A stretch of DNA of 64,000 nucleotides, from contig JADJJH010000001.1 of NCBI GenBank assembly GCA_016706595.1, positions 868,001 through 932,000 of the forward strand, read 5' to 3'. The notes under the pieces are model-generated. The model searched no databases. It was given only the letters and a program-made list of their open reading frames with translations, and was not told where the DNA came from. The stretch's first letter is position 1; every line of letters begins with the position of its first letter. The DNA comes from Bacteroidota bacterium (lineage in GTDB: Bacteria > Bacteroidota > Bacteroidia > Chitinophagales > Chitinophagaceae). The translations under genes and the position numbers were made by a program. Positions 36,338 to 43,766 of this stretch are shown one piece after another.

Positions 36338-37282
36338 CTAACTAATTTCTTCAACAAAAAGATTTTCCATTTTCTTACACATATCAGTCATTACCATTTT
36401 ACGACCTAATTCAAGCATACCTGAAAAGGATACAGAGTTTGAAACACCATGACCAACAACAACGGGTTTTTTAATCCCTAATACCGGAACGCCGGCATAT
36501 AAACGATGATTAAATTTATCGAGGAACTCACTTTCAACATTCCCCTTCACGCGAATCACATCGTATAATGATTCAGCGAATTTCAATACAATATTACCGG
36601 TAAAACCATCAGTAATAACAATGTCCACATCATTTTCCAAAAGGTCGCGACCTTCAATATTTCCTTTGAAATTAATGTTGCTATTCTCTTTCATCAAGGT
36701 ATAGGCCGACTGGGCTAATAAATTACCCTTGCCCTCTTCTTCGCCAATATTTAATAAAGCAACTTTAGGATTTTCTTTTCCTAAAATCTCATGCATATAA
36801 AAACTACCTAACATCGCAAACTGATTCAGATATTCAGGCTTGCAATCGGCATTAATACCAATATCCAACATCAAATTATAACTTCCATCTAACTGAGGTA
36901 CAGGTGTTGGAATTGAAGGACGTAATAAGCCTTCGATTGTTTTTATCATATGAGAGGCTCCAACCAACATCACTCCGGTATTACCTGCACTTGAAAAGGC
37001 ATCTATTTCACCTTTGGCTAATAAACCAAAGCCAACTACCATAGCCGAAGTAGGTTTTTCCTTCATCGCCTTAATTGGATGCTCGTGCATTCCAATTTCA
37101 TTTTCGGTAGGTAAAATAGTAACCGGCATGTTTTCAAATCCTGGCAAACCTGCTTCAATAGCGGATTTGTCACCTAGTAAAACTAAATGACAATCACTAT
37201 ATTTATGCAGAAAATCAATTACGCCCAAGCATGCTTGCTCAGGTGCGTAATCTCCACCCATCATATCTAAGCCTATTCGCAT
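36338..37282 (-). CDS. plsX: Phosphate acyltransferase PlsX
   Basis: Makes acyl-phosphate from acyl-ACP for phospholipid synthesis (314 aa, normal length). The start MRIGLDMMGGDYAPE is the PlsX signature; VGFGLLAKGEIDAFSSAGNTG and the VDIVITDGFTGNI segment are family landmarks. It is third in the DUF177-rpmF-plsX operon, an order conserved in many bacteria, where fabH often follows; here the 66-bp repeat array lies downstream. Confidence 0.96.
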   Translation of the reverse strand: MRIGLDMMGGDYAPEQACLGVIDFLHKYSDCHLVLLGDKSAIEAGLPGFENMPVTILPTENEIGMHEHPIKAMKEKPTSAMVVGFGLLAKGEIDAFSSAGNTGVMLVGASHMIKTIEGLLRPSIPTPVPQLDGSYNLMLDIGINADCKPEYLNQFAMLGSFYMHEILGKENPKVALLNIGEEEGKGNLLAQSAYTLMKENSNINFKGNIEGRDLLENDVDIVITDGFTGNIVLKFAESLYDVIRVKGNVESEFLDKFNHRLYAGVPVLGIKKPVVVGHGVSNSVSFSGMLELGRKMVMTDMCKKMENLFVEEIS

Positions 37283-37300
37283 CTCGACTAGGTTTATGAT

Positions 37301-37522
37301 TTATGATTCGGTATTATCTTCTTCAGGTGCAACTTCTTTCACTGCTTTTTCTAATACTACGCGGCCTTTGTAGTATAATTTGTTTTCAGACCAATGTGCA
37401 CGATGACGCATATGCATTTCACCGGTGGTTTTATCGGTACTTAAGGTATCGATAGTAGCCTTATAGTGCGTACGACGCTTTGCGCTTCGTTGTTGCGAGT
37501 GTCTGCGTTTTGGATTAGGCAT
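37301..37522 (-). CDS. rpmF: 50S ribosomal protein L32
   Basis: 73-residue large-subunit protein: MPNPKRRHSQQRSAKRRTH at the N-terminus is diagnostic. The zinc-binding Cys pair of many L32 forms is absent, so this is a zinc-independent version. The tail is acidic (EVAPEEDNTES). It lies 5 nt after DUF177 and 18 nt before plsX. Confidence 0.95.
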   Translation of the reverse strand: MPNPKRRHSQQRSAKRRTHYKATIDTLSTDKTTGEMHMRHRAHWSENKLYYKGRVVLEKAVKEVAPEEDNTES

Positions 37523-37527
37523 TTTGC

Positions 37528-38064
37528 TTAATTTTTATTGTTTAATTTATTTAAATCTTCCCATAAGGTATGAGAAGTTTCGCTTTGTTTTTGTTTACTT
37601 AAAAAATCCAATACTATCGGATTACAAGTACTTTTCCCTTCGACATCATCCGGATGAATATGCTGTATCGGCACACTTAACACAATGAATTCGTAAATCC
37701 AAGGTGCTACATCCAATATGCTTTCCGATCGTCCTAAATAGGCTACCTCAGCATCATCTTCGGCTTGCTTGGCTACTTCTGCATCATCAATCACCTTCAC
37801 TAATAGCTCAAACTCATCCCAAATCGTCATCTCATAATCATCCCCACATCGGTCGCACATAATCGTTACTTTCCCGTTGATATAAAATTTCAACAAAAAA
37901 GTTGATTGCTTTTTATCCAATAATAACTTCACTTCGATGTGAGCATTATTGAATTCAGGCTTTACAAATGGCTCAAAGAAACTATCTGTAATAGTGTAAT
38001 TGAACTCATGCTCACCGGGCTTGAGACCAACAAACGCAATTTCAAATTCCCGGTTATGTTTCAT
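37528..38064 (-). CDS. DUF177/YceD family protein
   Basis: 178-residue YceD-like protein, first in the operon with rpmF and plsX. In other bacteria and plant plastids this family is linked to 23S rRNA accumulation. Cys at 70 and 73 (CDRCGDDYEM), plus a later STCNP, suggest a metal-binding cluster as in many family members. TACTTTCG about 20 nt upstream on the minus strand is a near -7 box. The position right before rpmF is the strongest support for the call. Confidence 0.88.
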   Translation of the reverse strand: MKHNREFEIAFVGLKPGEHEFNYTITDSFFEPFVKPEFNNAHIEVKLLLDKKQSTFLLKFYINGKVTIMCDRCGDDYEMTIWDEFELLVKVIDDAEVAKQAEDDAEVAYLGRSESILDVAPWIYEFIVLSVPIQHIHPDDVEGKSTCNPIVLDFLSKQKQSETSHTLWEDLNKLNNKN

Positions 38065-38204
38065 CCTACACTTTTTACAGGGCTGCGAAAGTAATGACTT
38101 TTTTGTAAAAACAAGCGAAATGATAACGAAAAAGTGTAATATAAAGCCGCTTTCACAACTTACTTACACCCTATCTGTATTATTTGATTGCTATTTGAAG
38201 CATA

Positions 38205-38315
38205 TTCCTGCCTTACGCTTCAATCTGTCCGCTTCTCAAATTGAAAACTTTCATTGAAAATATTTCCTCGAGCGGAACAGGATTTTCACTACAGTCAGGG
38301 CTAGGTATTTGCCTC
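38205..38315 (-). repeat. Diverged intergenic hairpin element, member 1
   Basis: Read on the minus strand it begins GAGGCAAATACC, has TGTAGTGAAAATC, and ends TTGAAGCGTAAGGC. These match, with drift, the element at 51456-51530 (TGTAGCGAAAATC, TTGAAGCGTAAAGCCC). The interior loops are different. It is the first of three repeats in the 567-bp gene-free gap 38065-38631. Confidence 0.5.
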
Positions 38316-38325
38316 ACCTCAAACT

Positions 38326-38394
38326 TTTTTTGAATCAGCAAAACTAAGTTTATCGTATAATTTTTTGAATCAGCAAAACTAAGTTTATCGTATA
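38326..38394 (+). repeat. Perfect 34-bp direct duplication
   Basis: TTTTTTGAATCAGCAAAACT plus AAGTTTATCGTATA occurs at 38326-38359 and again at 38361-38394, with one base between, giving a 35-bp period. The two copies are identical over 34 bp. It is too short to be an array and lies upstream of sucD. Confidence 0.85.
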
Positions 38395-38419
38395 CCTAAT
38401 TATTGCTAAAGCATGTACT

Positions 38420-38530
38420 TGCTATTTGTATTGCGGCAATCCCGTTAGAAGCATAGGGATAGCGGAAAGCCCAAAGCCTCGACGAAGGAGATGCAAGGAC
38501 TTGCAGCGAATAGCGTGTATGCCGCCCTCA
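38420..38530 (+). repeat. Diverged intergenic hairpin element, member 2
   Basis: Runs from GGCAATCCCGTTAG to GCGAATAGCGTGTATGCCGC. The end aligns with the reverse complement of 62330-62357 (GCGAATAGCGTGTTTGCCAC), so both belong to one family. It lies 100 nt before sucD, which has its own -7 box after it. Confidence 0.55.
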
Positions 38531-38597
38531 AAATAATGCCTTTCATTATTTTTAGTAAATCATTTAATTAGTACTTTTTACTTTCTACTTTACAATA

Positions 38598-38605
38598 TAC
38601 ATTTG
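38598..38605 (+). promoter_or_regulatory. -7 box (TACATTTG) for sucD
   Basis: TAnnTTTG match 26 nt upstream of the sucD ATG at 38632, after the repeat-rich part of the gap. No TTTG -33 element is evident at 19 nt. Confidence 0.4.
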
Positions 38606-38631
38606 CACCCTCAAAAAAATGATATACAGAC

Positions 38632-39501
38632 ATGGGCGTATTAGTTAGTAAGAACAGTAAAGTAATTGTACAAGGGTTTACCGGAACCGAAGGAACCTTT
38701 CACGCAACACAAATGATTGAATACGGAACCAATGTAGTTGGTGGCGTTACTCCTGGTAAAGGTGGTAGCCAACATCTCGATCGTCCGGTGTTTAATACAG
38801 TAGCCGATGCTGTTAATCAAGCCGGTGCCGATGTGTCGATCATTTTTGTTCCTCCTGCTTTTGCAGCCGATGCGATTATGGAAGCAGCCGATGCCGGAAT
38901 TAAAGTGATCGTTTGTATTACCGAAGGTATTCCGGTTTCGGATATGGTATTAGCAAAAGACTATATTAAAAATAAAGATTGCCGTTTAATAGGACCAAAC
39001 TGTCCGGGTATTATTACTGCCGACGAAGCGAAAGTTGGTATTATGCCAGGATTTATTTTCAAAAAAGGAAATATTGGTATAGTTTCTAAGTCAGGTACAC
39101 TTACTTACGAAGCAGCCGACCAAGTTGTAAAAGCCGGAATGGGCATTACCACTGCAATAGGAATTGGTGGTGATCCAATCATTGGAACAACGACTAAAGA
39201 AGCTGTTGAACTTTTGATGAATGACCCGGAAACCAAAGGCATTATTATGATTGGTGAAATTGGTGGTGGCATGGAAGCTGAAGCAGCCAATTGGTTAAAG
39301 GATAATATGCGTAAACCTGTAGTTGGCTTTATTGCCGGACAAACAGCACCAGCTGGCCGACGTATGGGACATGCCGGTGCAATTGTTGGCGGTGCCGATG
39401 ATACTGCCGCAGCCAAAATGCAAATCATGCGCGCTTGCGGTATTCATGTAGTGGATAGTCCGGCCGATATTGGCAAAACAATGGCGCAAGTCATAGGCTA
39501 A
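38632..39501 (+). CDS. sucD: Succinyl-CoA ligase alpha subunit
   Basis: TCA-cycle enzyme subunit (289 aa) that carries the phosphohistidine. VQGFTGTEGTFHATQM (13-28) and the CoA-binding ITEGIPV and GPNCPG segments are typical. The phosphorylated histidine is H247 in GRRMGHAGAIVGG, and the conserved IGEIGG is at 207-212. The beta subunit gene sucC is not adjacent, so the two subunits are made from separate loci, as in many Bacteroidota. Confidence 0.96.
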   Translation: MGVLVSKNSKVIVQGFTGTEGTFHATQMIEYGTNVVGGVTPGKGGSQHLDRPVFNTVADAVNQAGADVSIIFVPPAFAADAIMEAADAGIKVIVCITEGIPVSDMVLAKDYIKNKDCRLIGPNCPGIITADEAKVGIMPGFIFKKGNIGIVSKSGTLTYEAADQVVKAGMGITTAIGIGGDPIIGTTTKEAVELLMNDPETKGIIMIGEIGGGMEAEAANWLKDNMRKPVVGFIAGQTAPAGRRMGHAGAIVGGADDTAAAKMQIMRACGIHVVDSPADIGKTMAQVIG

Positions 39502-39738
39502 ACTATTTAGTGTTTGCAAGAAAACGCCAACAACATCGTCAACCTCGCCTATCAAACGGGTCATTTACTGAAGTAAACTCCCTGTTTTCAAGGCTTCGAC
39601 TTCCTGGTATTTGACGCTTTCTTATCAAACACCTATTTTTTGGGAAGACACTATGTAAGGCATCTCCAATACTCTGATACAACATTTGTTTCCATTGATT
39701 TTTTATCTTCGCATACATCATTTTAAAATTCAGTTTAC

Positions 39739-40536
39739 ATGTGCGGAAGATATGTTCAAGTTTCGAAGCTAGAAATCGTTGAAAAGCGATTTAATGTAAC
39801 TGCAGAAACCCCTGAATTATTTACGCCGAATTTTAATATTGGTGCCGGAACTCAAGCCATGGTAATTACCTGCGAAGAACCTAGAAAAATACAATGGTTT
39901 CAATTTGGTTATTCACCGCCATGGGCAAAAAAGCAAATGTATTTATTAAACGCCCGTGCCGAAGGTGATGCAAATAAAGAGAATCAATTGCATTTCACCG
40001 GTGGTTTAGGTATACTTCAAAAGCCTGCATTTCGTGAAGCTATCCGACATAAACGTTGCTTGGTAATTGCCGATTGTTTTTACGAAGGTAGTAAGGAAGA
40101 TGGTTTAAATAAACCTTATGTAGTGTATGTTCGAGAGCGAAAACCCATTGCCTTTGCGGGCTTATATTCGACCTGGCAAAATCATGAGACAGGCGAAATT
40201 AAAAATACATTTGCCATTATTACCACTTGGCCAAACGAATTGATGCATAAAATTGGGCATCATCGTAGTCCGGTTATTTTACCACAATCGGCCGAATCTA
40301 TTTGGCTAAAGCAAGATGCCCCTTTATCTTATATCACGCCTTTGCTTCATCCTTATCCTTCACAATATTTAAATGCTTATCCTGTTTCTTCGGCAGTAAA
40401 AAACTTAAAAAATAACGACAAAGGATTGGTGCAACCTATAGGTGAACGAATATATCCTGAAACCGATTGGCTACTCAAGAAAGAAATTGAGCTACAAGGC
40501 ATGGGCAACAAAAAGAGAAATGAACCCAATGGGTGA
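39739..40536 (+). CDS. SOS response-associated peptidase (YedK/HMCES)
   Basis: 265-residue SRAP protein that forms a covalent thiazolidine link with abasic sites in single-stranded DNA. The crosslinking Cys is residue 2 after Met removal (MCGRYVQ); N34 (PNFNIG), N71/R73/E75 (NARAEG), catalytic E116 (CFYEGS) and the HH pair at 174-175 (IGHHRSPVIL) are all present. A near -7 box, TATCTTCG, lies at 39707-39714. The upstream 237-bp gap shows no other gene. Confidence 0.93.
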   Translation: MCGRYVQVSKLEIVEKRFNVTAETPELFTPNFNIGAGTQAMVITCEEPRKIQWFQFGYSPPWAKKQMYLLNARAEGDANKENQLHFTGGLGILQKPAFREAIRHKRCLVIADCFYEGSKEDGLNKPYVVYVRERKPIAFAGLYSTWQNHETGEIKNTFAIITTWPNELMHKIGHHRSPVILPQSAESIWLKQDAPLSYITPLLHPYPSQYLNAYPVSSAVKNLKNNDKGLVQPIGERIYPETDWLLKKEIELQGMGNKKRNEPNG

Positions 40537-40703
40537 TGGCTTCGATTTTGATGTAATTTTCAATTTGAATTACGAATCCCTATCGAAAACTATATCTTTG
40601 AGTAGGTATTGAAACTACTCAACACCGATCAAAAATGAATTCTTGTATTATGTATTACTACTTCATTTTTATAATTGAAAAAAGTAAATAGCATATATCC
40701 ATT

Positions 40704-41969
40704 ATGGCAAAATTTCTATTCTTCCCTTATTCAAATCAATTAGGATCAACGATTCCTTCAATTAGCTTAGCCAACATGTTATTGAAAAATGGACATGAAG
40801 TAATTTATGCATCCAATGGAAAGTATACGCATGTGCTTATCCAGAAAGGTTTTAAGGTTATTCCTATCAATGAAATATCCTATATCCAATATCGAAAACA
40901 TGTTGACCAAAATAATGTTGATTTTTATCAAGAAGGACTTATCAATCATTTGGTAGATATGGAACTTGATGTAATCCGTGAAATAAATCCAGACATCATT
41001 GTTACTAACAATCGCCCAACACTCATCATCTCCGCAAAACTTGCTAAAAAGAAATTAATTACCATAGTTATACCTACCCTAAGCTATTATTATAACCACA
41101 GATATTATGTGCCTGAAAACCATTTCCTAAATATCATATATCCTTTTGGTGATGTAAATAAGGTAATGCCTAATTCAATCGTAAAGTTTGCCTTTAACGC
41201 CACCATGAAACATTGGGCAAAAAATTTCAACCGGGTTTTACGTACCTACCAACTACCTCCTATCAAAGATTATCTCTCGGTATATGAAGGAGATATAACC
41301 CTTATTAACCAGACCTATGGTATTTCTCCATTTAAACACCTACCCGACACTTATTTTTATCTGTCTCAAGATTTAGCAAGCACATTTGGAGAAATACATA
41401 CATGGGCTAATGAATTGGATGAACATCGTAAAAATGGCAAGAAAATAATTTTTGTGAGTATGGGTTCCTCATCATTAAAATCATATCCTCTCGTGATGCA
41501 AAGCATTAAAGAGTTAATAGTACATGATGAACGTTTTGTATTAGTTTCTAATCATGTTGGACTTTCTGATGAAAAAATCCAATCCAATCGCATGTACTTA
41601 GAACCCTTCATGAATTCATCGCAAATTTTACCCAAAGTAGATGTAGTGGTTACTCATGGTGGTGTCAATACAATGTCGGAATGTATAATCAATCGCAAAC
41701 CATTTATTGGGGTACCTGAACAAGGTGAACAGATGTGGAATTTGCGTTATGCCGAACATTTGGGAATTGGCAAAATGGTTTCTAAATTTAAGCTAGAAAA
41801 AGATCACACCTTATTAAAGAAAGCAATACTTGAAGTAATTGATGGTGAGCATTATCAAAAAACTATTGATCAATTTGTAAAAGATAGGATGGTAAATCAA
41901 AACCCAAATCATTCACTTGAAACAATTTACAAAGCCATTATGCAATGTCTAAATCATATGAACCAGTAG
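40704..41969 (+). CDS. GT1-family glycosyltransferase (MGT/UGT type)
   Basis: 421-residue GT-B enzyme. N-terminal acceptor half (FFPYSNQLGSTIPSISLANML); C-terminal donor-binding half has VTHGGVNTMSECIINRKPF and PEQGEQMWN, matching the UDP-glycosyltransferase signature used by macrolide, flavonoid and lipid glycosyltransferases. No signal peptide. Donor sugar and acceptor are unknown. A -7 box-like TATCTTTG (40593-40600) is 100 nt upstream with TTTG 25 nt before it, longer spacing than usual. It stands alone, with no biosynthetic cluster around it. Confidence 0.87.
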   Translation: MAKFLFFPYSNQLGSTIPSISLANMLLKNGHEVIYASNGKYTHVLIQKGFKVIPINEISYIQYRKHVDQNNVDFYQEGLINHLVDMELDVIREINPDIIVTNNRPTLIISAKLAKKKLITIVIPTLSYYYNHRYYVPENHFLNIIYPFGDVNKVMPNSIVKFAFNATMKHWAKNFNRVLRTYQLPPIKDYLSVYEGDITLINQTYGISPFKHLPDTYFYLSQDLASTFGEIHTWANELDEHRKNGKKIIFVSMGSSSLKSYPLVMQSIKELIVHDERFVLVSNHVGLSDEKIQSNRMYLEPFMNSSQILPKVDVVVTHGGVNTMSECIINRKPFIGVPEQGEQMWNLRYAEHLGIGKMVSKFKLEKDHTLLKKAILEVIDGEHYQKTIDQFVKDRMVNQNPNHSLETIYKAIMQCLNHMNQ

Positions 41970-42125
41970 TAAAAACACTATGTAAATTCATACAGTCACT
42001 TTGATAGGGCGACAAAAAAATCCATGATAGTTATACCATTGCATAGTAAAAATTGGTTTGAAGTAAAAAATAGAGAATCATTTTTTCAACGACTAAAGTA
42101 TATTTACAATGTCTGCTTTTTCATG

Positions 42126-42259
42126 GTAATACCGATTACGTTTTCAATATAGTCTAATTTTGGCTGTGCCTCATTGCCCTATTTTCAAACGGTGTCGGCA
42201 TTTACCACTGTAGCACTCAAATAGTCTTTGCACTATTTATCGCTAACATTGGTATAAGC
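42126..42259 (-). repeat. 134-bp dispersed repeat, copy A
   Basis: Reverse complement of 62449-62582: both are 134 bp with no gap and six mismatches (about 95% identity). It contains GTAATACCGATTAC (imperfect palindrome) at the left end. CGATTACG at 42133-42140 is mirrored by CGTAATCG at 42260-42267, an 8-bp inverted pair at the boundary. It fills most of the 314-bp gap between the glycosyltransferase and the permease. No ORF spans it. Confidence 0.85.
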
Positions 42260-42283
42260 CGTAATCGACGAGACTCAAAAATA

Positions 42284-43597
42284 ATGTTCATAAAACAAAA
42301 ACCATTGAACGAAAACCTTAAACGCGAAATTGGCATTTTTTCATTAGCGTTGGCCATAATTAATATCACTATAGGTACCGGCATATTTGTAATTCCTGCC
42401 ATCATTGCTCAAAACCTTGGCGCTGCTGCTATACTAGCTTATCTTGTTTGTGGTGTGCTTATATTTTTGGTTGCCTTATGTTTTGCCGAAGTAGGAAGTA
42501 CCCAAACAAAAACTGGTGGAATCTATGTTTATATCGAGTCGGCCTTTGGGCCATTTGCTGGATTTATTGCCAATAACCTGTATTGGTTTGGTGCCAGTGT
42601 GGTTTCGGATGCCGCCTTAGCCAATGCACTTGCCGATATCTTACAACCATTCTATCCTTTTTTAGAAGAAGGCATATACAGAATCATCTTTTTTTTACTA
42701 ATTTTTGGTGGCTTGGCCTTACTTAATATTAGAAGCGTAAAGTATGGATTACGATTTGTAGAGATAGCAACCATTGCAAAACTTATCCCCTTAGTTATTT
42801 TAGTAATCATTGGTATGGGGTTTATACAAAGCGAAAATTTACAGTGGGTAACCATGCCACATTTTGAAAGTATAGGCTCCGCTTCATTGCTTTTATTTTT
42901 TGCCTTTATGGGCATGGAAACACCACTCACCAATGGGGGTGAAATTAAAAATGTTTCTCGAACGGTTCCATTAGGTATATTTATTGGAATCACAGTAGTA
43001 CTTCTTTTATATATCTCTATTCAAGTAATAAGTCAAGGTGTATTAGGAAATCAATTAAGCATGCACAAAGAAGCGCCGTTGGCTGCTGTGGCAAATGTTG
43101 TATTTGGTAATACCGGTAAGTTGATTATAATTGTTGCCATGAGTATCTCGATATTAGGCGCATTAGGTGGTGAAATTCTTTCGATGCCACGAATGTTGTT
43201 TGCTGGTGCTAGGGATGGACTTATGCCAAAGATGCTAGCCAAAATTCATCCTCAGTTTTTCACACCACACCATGCTATTATATGCTATGCAGCTTTAGGA
43301 TTTATTATGGCGGCTTGTGGTGGTTTTAAGCAATTAGCAATTCTTGCCAGTGCTTCAGCTCTTATTAATTATTTAGGTGTTGTTTTGGCAACCATCAAGC
43401 TACGAAAACAAGAGCGTTTGTCTAGCGAAAAATCATTTCGAATACCGGGAGGGTATCTTATTCCTGTGATTTCTATAATAACTATAGTTTGGCTATTAAG
43501 CGGGTTAACGAAAAAAGAAGGAATAAGCTTTTTACTATTTTTTCTTATTTTCTCTTTGATCTACCTTGTCTTGAAAATGAAGAAATCGATTAAATAG
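42284..43597 (+). CDS. APC superfamily amino acid permease
   Basis: 437-residue transporter with about 12 transmembrane helices. The N-terminus has the amino acid-polyamine-organocation start (LALAIINITIGTGIFVIPAII, with GTG in the first unwound helix) followed by the hydrophobic repeats typical of the family. LMPKMLAKIHPQFFTPHHAI matches the loop before TM9. Substrate unknown; cationic or neutral amino acids are common for the family. The 134-bp repeat ends 24 nt before its ATG, so any promoter would be inside or near the repeat. Confidence 0.9.
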   Translation: MFIKQKPLNENLKREIGIFSLALAIINITIGTGIFVIPAIIAQNLGAAAILAYLVCGVLIFLVALCFAEVGSTQTKTGGIYVYIESAFGPFAGFIANNLYWFGASVVSDAALANALADILQPFYPFLEEGIYRIIFFLLIFGGLALLNIRSVKYGLRFVEIATIAKLIPLVILVIIGMGFIQSENLQWVTMPHFESIGSASLLLFFAFMGMETPLTNGGEIKNVSRTVPLGIFIGITVVLLLYISIQVISQGVLGNQLSMHKEAPLAAVANVVFGNTGKLIIIVAMSISILGALGGEILSMPRMLFAGARDGLMPKMLAKIHPQFFTPHHAIICYAALGFIMAACGGFKQLAILASASALINYLGVVLATIKLRKQERLSSEKSFRIPGGYLIPVISIITIVWLLSGLTKKEGISFLLFFLIFSLIYLVLKMKKSIK

Positions 43598-43752
43598 GGC
43601 TTGCTTATGCACACTAGGGTAATACCTAAATTAAACGATAAGGTAGTATAACATGTAAAATGTACTTAAGTCATAAAATTAGTAGTGATAAATTGTTTTT
43701 AACCATATTAAAATCTCTGCCCAACTTATTGCATTCGAGCATCGCTTTTTTA

Positions 43753-43760
43753 TACCTTTG
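43753..43760 (+). promoter_or_regulatory. Promoter of korA: TTG-N21-TACCTTTG
   Basis: Exact -7 consensus 6 nt before the ATG, with TTG at 43729-43731. The transcript should start close to the ATG. Confidence 0.5.
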
Positions 43761-43766
43761 CGCATC

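Noticed and set aside
35881..36345. Long open frames on both strands across the 66-bp array
   Set aside because: They follow from a repeat length divisible by three, encode only repeat peptides and have no ribosome-binding or promoter support; unit 3 and the flanks break the pattern.
39539..39721. 60-codon minus-strand frame upstream of the HMCES-like gene
   Set aside because: It is short, has no recognisable domain and overlaps the likely promoter of the plus-strand gene.
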